Shown here: one piece after another, positions 35,401 to 44,180 of the stretch
How the letters are laid out: each line of letters begins with the position of its first letter
Numbering within the stretch: the first letter of the stretch is position 1
Origin: UBA7434 sp042090785
Lineage (GTDB): Bacteria; Pseudomonadota; Gammaproteobacteria; Pseudomonadales; UBA7434
Direction: 5' to 3'
NCBI GenBank assembly: GCA_042090785.1
Contig: JBELIP010000004.1
Coordinates: forward strand, 1 to 64,000
DNA length: 64,000 bases
Translations under genes and position numbers: made by a program
Notes under the pieces: generated by a model
What the model saw: the letters and a program-made list of their open reading frames with translations, nothing else
The model's database searches: none
What the model was told of the DNA's origin: nothing

Positions 35401-36194
35401 GCATCCTCACCGATGAAGTCGTCGGCGAAGCAGCCACTAATCTATTTAGTGATGCACAAGCAATGCTTAAACGCATTATTGACGAAGAGCTGTTAGAGGC
35501 GCGTGCCGTATTTGGATTTTGGCCAGCCAACCAAACTAACGACGATGATCTTGTTTTATATAAAGATGATTCACGCAGTGAAGAATTAGCCACGCTGCAT
35601 CATATTCGCCAGCAAGTAGCCAAGCCCAGCGGCAAAGCTAATTTATCGCTAGCTGATTTTGTTGCGCCTAAAGAAACGGGCATAGCAGATTATGTGGGTG
35701 GCTTTGTGGTGACTGCTGGCATTAACGCCGAACGTCTGGCTAAAGAATTTGAAGCTAACGGTGATGATTACAATAGCATTATGATTAAAGCATTAGCTGA
35801 TCGCCTAGCCGAAGCCTTTGCTGAGCATTTACATCAACGTGTGCGAACTGAATACTGGGGCTATATAGACAGCGAATCGCTGAGCAACGAAGAAATTATT
35901 AAAGAGTGCTATCAAGGTATCCGTCCCGCCCCGGGCTACCCAGCTTGCCCCGATCACACAGAAAAAGCTACGCTGTTTGGATTACTCAATGCCGAACAAA
36001 CAATTGGCGTGGAGTTAACTGAACACTATGCCATGACGCCTGCCGCATCAGTGAGCGGATTTTATTTTTCACATCCTGAGTCACAGTATTTTGCCACCGG
36101 AAAAATAGGGAACGATCAATTAGAAAGTATCTCTAAACGCAAAGATAAAAGCCTTGAGGAAATGACTCGCTGGTTACAACCCATCTTAGACTAG
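32472..36194 (+). CDS. metH: Cobalamin-dependent methionine synthase
   Basis: Transfers methyl from 5-methyltetrahydrofolate to homocysteine via cobalamin. The 1240 residues have all four modules: homocysteine-binding (about 20-335; zinc Cys in GVNCG and GGCCGTTPDH), folate-binding (about 360-620; NVGERCNVTGSARF, VSGGVSNVSFSFRGNN), cobalamin cap and binding (about 660-890; KGDVHDIGKNIVG with the cobalt-ligand His, then IIGLSGLITPSLDEM), and the SAM activation domain (about 910-1230; RPAPGYPACPDHTEK). Length is close to E. coli MetH (1227). A DUF2970 gene follows by 11 bases. Confidence 0.97.
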   Translation: MAKPSTDLSYAGTNKRVAALHKALQDRVLVIDGAMGSMIQTYDLQEADYRGERFADFPKDLKGNNDLLCLTKPSVIDEIHRAFLDAGADIIETNTFNGTRVAQGDYTLESIAAEINTEGARIARQVADEYTQANPDKPRFVAGVLGPTPRTASISPDVNDPAARNIYFNDLVSDYIESTRHLVAGDVDIILIETIFDTLNAKAAIFAVKQFFNEQPEKTLPIMISVTFPDMSGRLLSGQTPAAFWNSIAHAEPLIVGVNCGRRFKEVRPFVEELANNANCYFSGHFNAGLPNAFGEYDETPEDMYEDLQSFADRGFLNAVGGCCGTTPDHIKAIAKAAEQANPRVIPDIKVACRLSGLEPFNISSDSLFVNVGERCNVTGSARFKKLIINEDYDTALEVAQQQVENGAQIIDINMDEGMLDAHAAMKRFLNLVASEPEISRVPIMIDSSKWDVIEIGLQCVQGKAIVNSISMKEGEAEFLEKAALCKRYGAAVVVMAFDEQGQADTFERKIEICENSYRILVDKAGFNPQDIIFDPNIFAVATGIEEHNNYAVDFIEATRWIKQNLPHAMVSGGVSNVSFSFRGNNPVREAIHSVFLYHAIKAGMDMGIVNASQLAIYDDLPEELKEHVEDVILNRRDDSTERLLDIADKYRGEGDQASKDENPAWREDTVGKRLEYSLVKGINTYIVEDAEEARQQFDRPIEVIEGPLMDGMNVVGDLFGEGKMFLPQVVKSARVMKQAVAYLQPYIEAEKTEGQKANGKILMATVKGDVHDIGKNIVGVVLQCNNFEVIDMGVMVACEDILQKAREEEVDIIGLSGLITPSLDEMVYVAKEMQRQDFNIPLMIGGATTSKAHTAVKIDKNFSNDQVIYVPDASRSVAVATQLISDELKTDFVAKTAEDYEKVRVRYANRKPKAAQLSYDKAIANKPVINWDGYKPPVPKQMATQVLTQYSITTLVEMIDWTPFFITWDLAGKYPRILTDEVVGEAATNLFSDAQAMLKRIIDEELLEARAVFGFWPANQTNDDDLVLYKDDSRSEELATLHHIRQQVAKPSGKANLSLADFVAPKETGIADYVGGFVVTAGINAERLAKEFEANGDDYNSIMIKALADRLAEAFAEHLHQRVRTEYWGYIDSESLSNEEIIKECYQGIRPAPGYPACPDHTEKATLFGLLNAEQTIGVELTEHYAMTPAASVSGFYFSHPESQYFATGKIGNDQLESISKRKDKSLEEMTRWLQPILD

Positions 36195-36205
36195 GAAATT
36201 GAATT

Positions 36206-36463
36206 GTGAGCCCGATTAACGAAAAGCCCGATCATTTGCCCGAGAATCTAGCCGACAAAAAAGAAAAGCTTTCTATATTACATATAATCACTAGCGTATT
36301 AGCCGCAGCAGTCGGCGTACAAAATAAAAAAAATCAAGAAAAAGACTTTAATGGCAAGGACAGTATTTATATCTATATTGCTGCTGGTATTATTTTTACA
36401 GCCTTATTTGTCTTCACCGTAGCCACTGTGGTAAAAAATGTCTTGGCGGGCACTGGACTTTAA
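36206..36463 (+). CDS. DUF2970 small membrane protein
   Basis: An 85-residue protein matching DUF2970: LHIITSVLAAAVGVQNKKNQEKDFN, then one C-terminal transmembrane helix (YIYIAAGIIFTALFVFTVATVV). The start is GTG at 36206; its ribosome site (AGGA) overlaps the metH stop, suggesting co-expression with metH. Function unknown. Confidence 0.75.
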   Translation: MSPINEKPDHLPENLADKKEKLSILHIITSVLAAAVGVQNKKNQEKDFNGKDSIYIYIAAGIIFTALFVFTVATVVKNVLAGTGL

Positions 36464-36480
36464 TGGATAACATAAAACAA

Positions 36481-37914
36481 TTAATGACCGCTTGCAGCTG
36501 CTAACCCGCCCTGCTGATGCGCAGCGCAATAATCAGATATACCATGCACAAACTCTTGCGGCGTTGTGACTGCCTCAAGATGCTCACCACAATTCTCTTT
36601 GCTATTCTCGCCGCTACTGCGCCCTCGACACAGCGGTAATTTAATATGCGCAAGCCATGCCTGATAGGGTTCAATGCTCACACCTAAACGCTCTGCAATA
36701 TAACGATTTGGCTCGCTGTTAAAGCGAATTAAATCTTCCGCCTCAATACTTAACGGCCCAACACCTGGCTGAGATACCACAAAGTAAACACCATTTTCTA
36801 CCAAGCTACTTATCTCTGCAGCTACCGACTGTGACTCTAACTGTTTAGCATAGGCTTTTAATTCTAAAACCTCGCTTTTTAAACGGTTTATTTGCTCTTC
36901 ACGGTAATAAACCTCCACCTCACGCATTTCCAACTTCGATTCAATCTCTGAGGTTTGCTCTATTAATTTAGCTTGAAAATCTTTATTAAACTGTACGCGT
37001 AAACTTCGATGATCAATGCCGCGCTGATCCATCATACGTTCTAAACGTTGCTCATACTCAGCACATTGCTTATCGAATGATAATTGCTTATTTTCAATAT
37101 CAATTACAGCATCACAGTACTTTAACTCTAACGCCTCTATTTGCTCCTGAAGTTTTTTATTGGCCAATAAAAACATTTCTCTATCTTTTGAGTACAACTT
37201 CCGCTGTCCTTCCATTTCTTGCTCATGCAAAGACTTTAAGCTAGCAATATAAACACGCTGCTTTTTAATATTCTGCGCCATGTTATAACGCTCTTGCTCG
37301 CGTTTTTCTTTTTCGATGACTATGCCAGTATCAACTGGCTTGGTGCTTTGATTAGACTGCGTACTTGATAGTCCAGACCCAGTATCGCTTAACATGGGTG
37401 TTTGCTCTGGCGTATGATCAACCAATAAACCTAATCGATTAGCTTGAATACTGGCGGATAATATTTTTAACGTGTTAGAGCCTACCGAAAGACCTGGCTC
37501 CCATAAATCTTGTTGATGCCAAGGAATCTGACATTGGCTACGGCAAGCAATACGTAACTGAATGCCATTTAATTCAGGACCAAAAGCAGCCGTTTCAACC
37601 ATTTGTGCTAAGGGAATATTCCATCGCTTATCAGCACCGCCCTTCTTATCAAAATTAATAATAAAAAACACGGCACCAACAATCTCTAAACGACGATTGA
37701 TTTTAAGATAAACTGCGTGCGCATTGGTATCGGCAAACTCAGGCTCACCGACCACACCATCTAACACTGCTTCAAACTCGGTAAGCAACATTTCTTTAAT
37801 GACCTTATTTTGGTCAACAAACAACACTGCATCGTAGCTTGTGGGATCAAAACCAAAAACCATAAATAACTGTTCCGCTATAAAAAACAACCACCAAAAA
37901 AACGCAAAAATCAT
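36481..37914 (-). CDS. Membrane-anchored coiled-coil protein of unknown function
   Basis: A 477-residue protein not recognised. An N-terminal hydrophobic helix (IFAFFWWLFFIAEQLFMVFGF) is followed by a compact domain (about 25-170; YDAVLFVDQNKVIKEMLLTEFEAVL, then RLEIVGAVFFIINFD). A Ser/Thr-rich linker (about 190-215) leads to a long coiled coil (about 220-370; many Lys/Glu/Gln heptads) and a short C-terminal region with LRFNSEPNRYIAERLGVS-type residues. It may be a cytoplasm-facing scaffold or sensor. It is alone, convergent with metH-DUF2970. ATG 37914 is preferred to a TTG one codon upstream. Confidence 0.6.
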   Translation of the reverse strand: MIFAFFWWLFFIAEQLFMVFGFDPTSYDAVLFVDQNKVIKEMLLTEFEAVLDGVVGEPEFADTNAHAVYLKINRRLEIVGAVFFIINFDKKGGADKRWNIPLAQMVETAAFGPELNGIQLRIACRSQCQIPWHQQDLWEPGLSVGSNTLKILSASIQANRLGLLVDHTPEQTPMLSDTGSGLSSTQSNQSTKPVDTGIVIEKEKREQERYNMAQNIKKQRVYIASLKSLHEQEMEGQRKLYSKDREMFLLANKKLQEQIEALELKYCDAVIDIENKQLSFDKQCAEYEQRLERMMDQRGIDHRSLRVQFNKDFQAKLIEQTSEIESKLEMREVEVYYREEQINRLKSEVLELKAYAKQLESQSVAAEISSLVENGVYFVVSQPGVGPLSIEAEDLIRFNSEPNRYIAERLGVSIEPYQAWLAHIKLPLCRGRSSGENSKENCGEHLEAVTTPQEFVHGISDYCAAHQQGGLAAASGH

Positions 37915-38125
37915 CAACTGTAGACAGGCGCTTATAGAGTATAACTAAGCTCAAAAATAAGGTTGGCTAGCTTAAGGAAGTTATCTGGTTTATATAGAAT
38001 TTATGGCGGGTTTATAGAAAAAACGAGAACTGGTTATCGTTAAAAAAAGGCTGCCACGCTAACAATAAAATATTATTTTATTGTTAGCGTTAAACAGCAC
38101 ATCAATAAGATGGGACTATGAAAAT

Positions 38126-38151
38126 TAGAATGAAAAACTAGAATGAAAGAC
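38126..38151. repeat. 13-bp tandem duplication across the TonB-receptor stop
   Basis: TAGAATGAAAAAC is followed directly by TAGAATGAAAGAC (12 of 13 match). The stop codon (38138-38140) lies at the junction, and the duplicated part encodes the essential C-terminal SF residues of the barrel. Confidence 0.8.
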
Positions 38152-40318
38152 GCATGCCTATTGCTGCCGTACGCGCCTTATTTGGTCTTGCACCATAAGG
38201 CTGACGACCAACAATATCTTCTTCGCCCGTTGCATTCTCAAGTCGAGAAAATACCGACAAATCACTATTAACATGATAGTTAGCAGATAAGTCCAACGTC
38301 ATTGAAGCATCTGTCTTTTCAAAAGCAGCGCAAGATGCATTCACGCAAACCGCATCAACATAGTTAACGCTGGCATTCAAACGAACATCACCTTGCTCTA
38401 GGCCTAGCGACAATGTCATTTGCTCCTGTGGAACATAAGGAATGGCAGCGCCAGCTTCGACATCACCAAAAAACTCGCTATCAAAAGTAGAATCAAATTG
38501 TGAATCGGTATAAGTGTAAACAAATGCTAACGGCATAGAAGTGTTTGAACCCACATCAAAACGGTTAGTCAAAGAAAACTCAACACCTTTAACCATGGCT
38601 GAACCACCATTAAACGTTTCACCAATAGTACAATCACTACCACCCGATGAAGCCGTACACTCGCCAACTAAGTTCTCGTAATCATTCAAAAAGCCAATTA
38701 ACTCAATAGCAAGCTCATCACGTTGGTAGCGAGCACCAAACTCGTAATTAATAGACTCTTCTTCTTGGGTACCTTCTTTAGTTGTTGGCGAACCAAAACC
38801 GCTATGCACACCAGCAAGGACCGAAAGCATATCATTCACTTGATAAAGTGCACCCATGCTTGGCAATATCGCGGTCACTGAATTATCGCGATTTTTGGCT
38901 GGGTTTAATACACGATCACTCCCGCAGGTATATTCACGACGTGTTAACTCGATATCTTCAAGGCGAACCCCTGGCGTCAAAACAAAATTCCCCATAGTCA
39001 TTGTGTCATGAATATAAAACGCTAAAGCATCTGCCTGCTGAATTCGGTTACCTGCACCGCCTAATTCACCGACCGAGTCTAACACTAACGCACCACCCAA
39101 TTGAGTATAGTGATCGTCATGTTGCAAACGGTCCTCTTCATCTTCATGAATACGTAAACCTACCTCTAAATCATGAATACCTGCTTGCCAATCTAACTTA
39201 ACAGCCACGCCACGCGAGTAATATTGACGATTGTTATCGCGTAATCTTACCGCACCAACATCACTGTCACCGCCGTCTAAAATAGACTGTAAAGCAGCTG
39301 CGTTTGCTGCATCCGTATTGATATCACTGATAACATTACCCCAGCTTTCACCGTTCAGCTTTTGCAACTTATACCAGCTTCGTTTATGTTCGTTATTATA
39401 AGCCGTCGTTGTCAGTGTCGCATCATCACTAATAGTAAATTCATGACGCAATATCAGTTGGTTATGCTCAGTAGCAATATTATCTAATTGCGAAACACCA
39501 TAGCGACGATAAGGATTAGATCTAAAATCACTATCAGTTAAACCCAAATAAGTTTGGTTAGAATCTTGCTGTGCATACTGATACTTTAATTCAAACGTAT
39601 GACGAGAATCTGTTGGCGCGTATGAAAACTTAACCGTGTAATCTTCTACATCTAGGCCTGTATTCGTATGACTGTTATCAATGGTTTGGAAGCCATCCGA
39701 TTTCCACTGATGCGTCTCTAACATAAAACCAAAGCCGCTTTCGGTCACGCTACCGTAATTAGCATGAATGCGAGTCGTAGAATCTTCACCGATATCCAAT
39801 AACAAGTTACCTTCTGAAGATGTTGGAATAGGTGTAGAAACAAAGTTAATTGCCCCACCAATAGTATTTGGGCCCTGAGTAATGGCCGATGGTCCTTTTA
39901 AGACTTCAACGCTGTACATTCTGCCCATAGTCGGAAAGTAATAAGCTGATGAGGCAGAATATGGGGCTGGAGCAACGGGCACATTATCTTCCAGTAGTAC
40001 TACTCGTGCACTTCGCTCTGTTGGCACACCACGAATACCGATATTAGGTCGCAAACCATAACCGTCTTCAACCTGTAAATTCACCCCAGGAACTGAGCGT
40101 AAAATACGTTGAATATCGCTATAAGCAAATATTTCTAAATCATCATCGCTAATCACCTGTGCAGAACCGGTTACCTGCTGCGCCGATTGCTTGTTACCGA
40201 CAATGGTGATTTCTTCAAAAAATTCTGCTTTCTCTGCATGATCAGCAATAGCTAAACACGGCGCTAATGAGGCAGCAATTACGCTTAATAGTCGGTTTTT
40301 CATCGATATTCTCTTCAT
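38138..40318 (-). CDS. TonB-dependent outer membrane receptor (FecA-like)
   Basis: Outer-membrane receptor for an iron complex or similar ligand. From ATG 40318 it has 726 residues: signal peptide (KNRLLSVIAASLAPCLAIA), TonB box-like EEITIVGN, plug (about 40-165; RSVPGVNLQVEDGYGLRPNIGIRG, VEVLKGPSAITQGPNTIGGAINFVS in parts) and a 22-strand barrel ending RLSF. Two Cys in GECTASSGGSDCTIG probably form a loop disulfide. An upstream ATG (40348) lacks a ribosome site, and ATG 40303 is also possible. A Fur-box match overlaps its promoter. No siderophore or ABC transport genes adjoin it, so the ligand is unknown. Confidence 0.88.
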   Translation of the reverse strand: MKRISMKNRLLSVIAASLAPCLAIADHAEKAEFFEEITIVGNKQSAQQVTGSAQVISDDDLEIFAYSDIQRILRSVPGVNLQVEDGYGLRPNIGIRGVPTERSARVVLLEDNVPVAPAPYSASSAYYFPTMGRMYSVEVLKGPSAITQGPNTIGGAINFVSTPIPTSSEGNLLLDIGEDSTTRIHANYGSVTESGFGFMLETHQWKSDGFQTIDNSHTNTGLDVEDYTVKFSYAPTDSRHTFELKYQYAQQDSNQTYLGLTDSDFRSNPYRRYGVSQLDNIATEHNQLILRHEFTISDDATLTTTAYNNEHKRSWYKLQKLNGESWGNVISDINTDAANAAALQSILDGGDSDVGAVRLRDNNRQYYSRGVAVKLDWQAGIHDLEVGLRIHEDEEDRLQHDDHYTQLGGALVLDSVGELGGAGNRIQQADALAFYIHDTMTMGNFVLTPGVRLEDIELTRREYTCGSDRVLNPAKNRDNSVTAILPSMGALYQVNDMLSVLAGVHSGFGSPTTKEGTQEEESINYEFGARYQRDELAIELIGFLNDYENLVGECTASSGGSDCTIGETFNGGSAMVKGVEFSLTNRFDVGSNTSMPLAFVYTYTDSQFDSTFDSEFFGDVEAGAAIPYVPQEQMTLSLGLEQGDVRLNASVNYVDAVCVNASCAAFEKTDASMTLDLSANYHVNSDLSVFSRLENATGEEDIVGRQPYGARPNKARTAAIGMRLSF

Positions 40319-40458
40319 GTTTCTCTCTGTATTAACTCCGTTTCCCATTTAAATTCGCTAGCGAGCCATTCGATACAACCTTAACCAACGACCACTAAAC
40401 CTCGAGGCTTTTCACTGAACAAAGTCGCCAATAAATCAAATAGTCTCAAGGCGGGAGA

Positions 40459-40487
40459 ATAATAGAGAGATACAAATCTAAATGCAA
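40459..40487 (-). promoter_or_regulatory. Promoter of the TonB-receptor gene
   Basis: On the minus strand TTGCAT (40487-40482) and TATTAT (40464-40459) are 17 bp apart, a good sigma-70 pair, giving a leader of about 135 bases. Confidence 0.65.
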
Positions 40488-40502
40488 GTCATTATCATTT
40501 GC
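40484..40502. promoter_or_regulatory. Fur box
   Basis: Minus-strand GCAAATGATAATGACTTGC matches 13 of 19 positions of the Fur consensus, including the AATGATAAT core, and overlaps the -35 box of the receptor promoter. Repression by iron is therefore likely. Confidence 0.75.
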
Positions 40503-40732
40503 ATTTATAGGATTTTTACCATTTGGGCATGTTAGTCAAAATTGGACCGGCGAATAGAGTCACGTAATAGTGTTAGATCCCCTACCCTCACAATTCACTA
40601 AGCAGGCCAAAAAAGGCCTTATTGGTTTGACCATCGCATTCGTTTTCAATTAAAGTGATAGCCACATTAATACTAGATTTAACAAGTATTTAAACCTATC
40701 CAAACTAGGCTCAACCAGAATTCAACATAGCG

Positions 40733-40761
40733 TTAATTCAGTATTCTTAATTCAGTTATTC
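40733..40761. repeat. 14/15-bp tandem duplication in the lipA leader
   Basis: TTAATTCAGTATTC is followed by TTAATTCAGTTATTC, ending 11 bases upstream of the lipA ATG. A copy-number change would alter the leader close to the ribosome site. Confidence 0.8.
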
Positions 40762-40772
40762 GGAACCATTGC

Positions 40773-41837
40773 ATGCCAGGCGCTAACCCAAAAGATCAGC
40801 CCGAACACACACCCATTAAAGCCAAAAAGAAAACGGCGAGTGGCGTAAAGTTCTCTACACCGCAAGGTTTCTCAGCAATTAAAGACGGTATTAAAAAAAC
40901 CGATACCGAAAAACTATCTACCGAGCGTAAGCCGCCATGGTTGCGCATTTCCATGAAAACCAGCCCCGCCTTTAACGCCGTGCGCGAAACCGTTAGCGAA
41001 CATCGCCTTGCCACTGTCTGCGAAGAAAGCCACTGCCCCAATATGAACGAGTGCTGGAGCAACGGCACCGCCACTATTATGTTAATGGGCTCAGTCTGTA
41101 CCCGCGCTTGCCGTTTTTGCTCGGTCGACACTGGCAACCCTGGTGGGTGGATAGATAACGAAGAACCCGCTAACGCTGCGCGCTCTGTGCAATTAATGAA
41201 TTTACGCTATGTGGTGTTAACATCCGTTGACCGCGATGACTTAGCCGATGGAGGTGCCCTGCACTACGCCAATTGTGTGCGCGCCATTCGAGAACTTAAC
41301 CCAACCACCGCAGTTGAAGCCTTAACACCCGATTTTTGCGGTGTAATGGATGATGTCGCTACCGTGGTTAACTCAGGCCTTCAAGTATTTGCGCAAAACG
41401 TCGAAACGGTTGAGCGACTCACCGAAAGAGTCAGAGACCCACGTGCAGGCTATCAACAAACGTTAGACGTCTTAGCTTTTGGTAAACAACAGCAGCCTTC
41501 TATTTTAACGAAGACAAGCTTAATGTTAGGGCTTGGCGAAAGTGATGATGAAATCCGCAAAGCCATGGAAGACATGCGACGCCACGACGTAGATATACTG
41601 ACCCTTGGCCAATACTTACAACCCACTAAAAATCATTTAGCCGTTGAGCGCTGGGTTCACCCCTATGAGTTTGCTGCTTATCGTGAACAAGGCTTAGAAA
41701 TGGGCTTTACTGAAATAGCTGCCGGTCCAATGGTTCGCTCCAGCTATAGAGCTGACCGTATTTTAGAAAAAAACAACTTAGGATTGAGTAATGATTCCGC
41801 CGGCGCTAAGGCCGCAATACCACTTATTAATCTTTAG
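40773..41837 (+). CDS. lipA: Lipoyl synthase
   Basis: Radical SAM enzyme inserting two sulfurs into octanoyl groups. The 354 residues contain the auxiliary cluster motif CEESHCPNMNEC (about 88-99), the radical SAM motif CTRACRFC (about 110-117) and the C-terminal VRSSYRAD whose Ser ligates the auxiliary cluster. About 30 extra Lys-rich N-terminal residues precede the core. lipB is not adjacent; lipA stands alone, convergent with ung. Confidence 0.96.
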   Translation: MPGANPKDQPEHTPIKAKKKTASGVKFSTPQGFSAIKDGIKKTDTEKLSTERKPPWLRISMKTSPAFNAVRETVSEHRLATVCEESHCPNMNECWSNGTATIMLMGSVCTRACRFCSVDTGNPGGWIDNEEPANAARSVQLMNLRYVVLTSVDRDDLADGGALHYANCVRAIRELNPTTAVEALTPDFCGVMDDVATVVNSGLQVFAQNVETVERLTERVRDPRAGYQQTLDVLAFGKQQQPSILTKTSLMLGLGESDDEIRKAMEDMRRHDVDILTLGQYLQPTKNHLAVERWVHPYEFAAYREQGLEMGFTEIAAGPMVRSSYRADRILEKNNLGLSNDSAGAKAAIPLINL

Positions 41838-41855
41838 CGTTTTACCATTCAGCAG

Positions 41856-42578
41856 CTAAGATAACGACCAATCCACTGGCTCAATACCTGCAGCAAGTAA
41901 ATAATCATTGGCTTGCGAAAAATGTCGACAACCTAAAAACCCACGATGCGCCGAAAGTGGCGAAGGATGCACCGCTTTTAAAACTAGATGCTTACTGCTA
42001 TCAATAAGCTGACCTTTTTTCTGCGCATAAGCCCCCCAAAGCATAAACACAATATTTTCCTGCTGCTCATTTAACAGCGCAATAATTTTATCGGTAAACG
42101 CTTCCCAACCTTTACCCGCATGCGCACCCGCAGTTTTATGTTCAACGGTTAACACAGCATTCAGCAATAATACTCCCTGCTCTGCCCATGATTGCAAACA
42201 ACCATGCGCCGGAATAGGTAAACCTATATCGCTATTCAACTCTTTAAATATATTAATTAATGAAGGAGGTGTACGAATACCTTTTGGCACAGAAAAGCAT
42301 AAACCATGCGCTTGTTCAGGCCCATGATACGGATCCTGCCCTATAATCACCACTTTGACATGATTAAAAGGCGTACTATTTAACGCATTAAAAATCGCAT
42401 CGCCTTTTGGGTAAATGGTTTTTTTTAAGCGTTTTTGCTGCAATAAAAAATCACGCAACTGCACCATATAAGGTGCATCAAATTCTGCCTCAAGTTGAGA
42501 CAACCATGAGGAATGCAGTTGAATAGTACGTGATGACATAATATCCGTCCAGCCTTTGGATAAAACAATTTTGCTCAT
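41856..42578 (-). CDS. ung: Uracil-DNA glycosylase
   Basis: Removes uracil from DNA. Family 1 motifs are intact: the catalytic water-activating GQDPYHGPEQAHGLCFSV, LLLNAVLTVEHKTAGAHAGKGW and the DNA-intercalation loop HPSPLSAHRGF. At 240 residues it is slightly long; a start at Met14 (42539) is possible, since the first 13 residues are not conserved in the family. It lies 93 bases downstream of phrB on the same strand, but whether it belongs to that operon is unclear. Confidence 0.93.
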   Translation of the reverse strand: MSKIVLSKGWTDIMSSRTIQLHSSWLSQLEAEFDAPYMVQLRDFLLQQKRLKKTIYPKGDAIFNALNSTPFNHVKVVIIGQDPYHGPEQAHGLCFSVPKGIRTPPSLINIFKELNSDIGLPIPAHGCLQSWAEQGVLLLNAVLTVEHKTAGAHAGKGWEAFTDKIIALLNEQQENIVFMLWGAYAQKKGQLIDSSKHLVLKAVHPSPLSAHRGFLGCRHFSQANDYLLAAGIEPVDWSLS

Positions 42579-42671
42579 CTTATGACATCACCTGTAACAA
42601 TAAATTCGTTGCTCTATATATAACGGTTTCATACCGCCTATGAAAATGTAGCGACAATCATTCATTGAACG

Positions 42672-44120
42672 CTAATCCATAGCCAATTGATTATTCATTG
42701 CCTTTAGTGCACCTAATGCTCGCTCACGCGTGGTTTTTAAATCCAAAATAGGATGCGGATAATCCACACCTAATTCAATACCTGCGGCTTGTAAGACATT
42801 ATCAGGTGCTTCCCAAGGTTTATGGCGGTATTTTTTTGGCAAGCCCTTTAGCTCAGGTACATAACGAACTAAGTAATCGCCCTCGGCATCAAACTTTTCG
42901 CTTTGCAGTAAAGGATTAAAAATACGGAAGTATGGTGACGCATCAGCCCCTGAACCAGCTACCCACTGCCAGCTTGCACTATTACTTGCTAAGTCGGCAT
43001 CCACCAAACAATCCCAAAACCAACGCGCACCATGATGCCAATGAATCAATTGATTCTTAATCAAAAACGAACCCACAATCATTCGTACTCGATTATGCAT
43101 ATATCCAGTCTGCCAAAGTTCACGCATACCCGCATCAATAATAGGAAAGCCCGTTTGACCTTTTTGCCATTGCTCAAGTCCTTTATTATCAGTACCCCAC
43201 GGAAAAGCTTTGTACTTTGGTTGAAAAGGTTGCTCAGGTAACGTGGGCCAGTGGAATAATAAATAATACGAAAATTCACGCCAACCTAACTCAGACAGAT
43301 AATGTGATAAATCTTCTTCGTTAAAAGGGCCTGCTTGACGCACTTGAAACCACACTTGGTGCGGCGATATTTCACCAAAGTGTAAATGCGGCGATAAGCG
43401 AGAGGTGCTGTCCATTGCAGGAAAATCTCTACCGAGCTTATACCCTTCTAAACGACGTGCAACCAGCGCAGTGAGTTTGTTATGTGCACCATCTTCACCG
43501 GCATCCCAAGCATTTAGAATACCTTTATCCCAAGCAATACTTGGCTGCAAATTCAGCTCATCTAAAGACAAGCCTTTAAGGTCTTTATTGCAACGCATAT
43601 ACTTTATAGCTTTAGGTGCAGATACGACCGGACGAATAATATCGACCGAGCCTAAACAACCTCGTTTAAAATACGGTGAGTACACCTTATAGGGGCTGCC
43701 ATCTTTTTTAGTAATTGACCATGGTTCCCACAAAAGAGAACCGTTAGTACTCTCTACATTCACACCTTCTTGAGTTAATGCCGCTTTAATTTTTTGGTCA
43801 CGTTGAATACGCCATGGCTCATAGCAACGGTTCCAATGGACCGCCGTCGCACCTGTATCAGCCACCAACTGAGGAATAAGCTTTTCTGCATCACCGCAAA
43901 GTAATAACAAATTATTACTAAGTGACTTGCTCAATTTTTTTAACGATTGATGCAACCATACACGACTTGCCGCGCCCATTGCCCAATCACCGGCATTAAC
44001 ATCATCAAGAATATAGACCGGCAAAATCTCTCCTGCATCAGCTGCAGATAATAATGCCGGGTTATCGTATAGGCGCAAGTCCTGCCTAAACCAAACAATG
44101 GTTTTATTTTTTACCGACAT
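42672..44120 (-). CDS. phrB: Deoxyribodipyrimidine photolyase
   Basis: Light-driven FAD enzyme that splits cyclobutane pyrimidine dimers. The 482 residues start with the antenna domain (TIVWFRQDLRLYDNPALLSAA) and contain the FAD-binding motifs TSRLSPHLHFGEISP, LGWREFSYYLL, GFPIIDAGMREL and WQWVAGSGADASPYFRIFNP. It is the last gene of the cluster running away from the ECF sigma factor, 60 bases after DUF2878. Photolyase genes are classic members of RpoE/ChrR regulons. Confidence 0.95.
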   Translation of the reverse strand: MSVKNKTIVWFRQDLRLYDNPALLSAADAGEILPVYILDDVNAGDWAMGAASRVWLHQSLKKLSKSLSNNLLLLCGDAEKLIPQLVADTGATAVHWNRCYEPWRIQRDQKIKAALTQEGVNVESTNGSLLWEPWSITKKDGSPYKVYSPYFKRGCLGSVDIIRPVVSAPKAIKYMRCNKDLKGLSLDELNLQPSIAWDKGILNAWDAGEDGAHNKLTALVARRLEGYKLGRDFPAMDSTSRLSPHLHFGEISPHQVWFQVRQAGPFNEEDLSHYLSELGWREFSYYLLFHWPTLPEQPFQPKYKAFPWGTDNKGLEQWQKGQTGFPIIDAGMRELWQTGYMHNRVRMIVGSFLIKNQLIHWHHGARWFWDCLVDADLASNSASWQWVAGSGADASPYFRIFNPLLQSEKFDAEGDYLVRYVPELKGLPKKYRHKPWEAPDNVLQAAGIELGVDYPHPILDLKTTRERALGALKAMNNQLAMD

Positions 44121-44180
44121 ACAAAAGCCCTAATTTGAATTTATAACGTTTATTATTTATGTTTTTTATTTAAGCAATGA

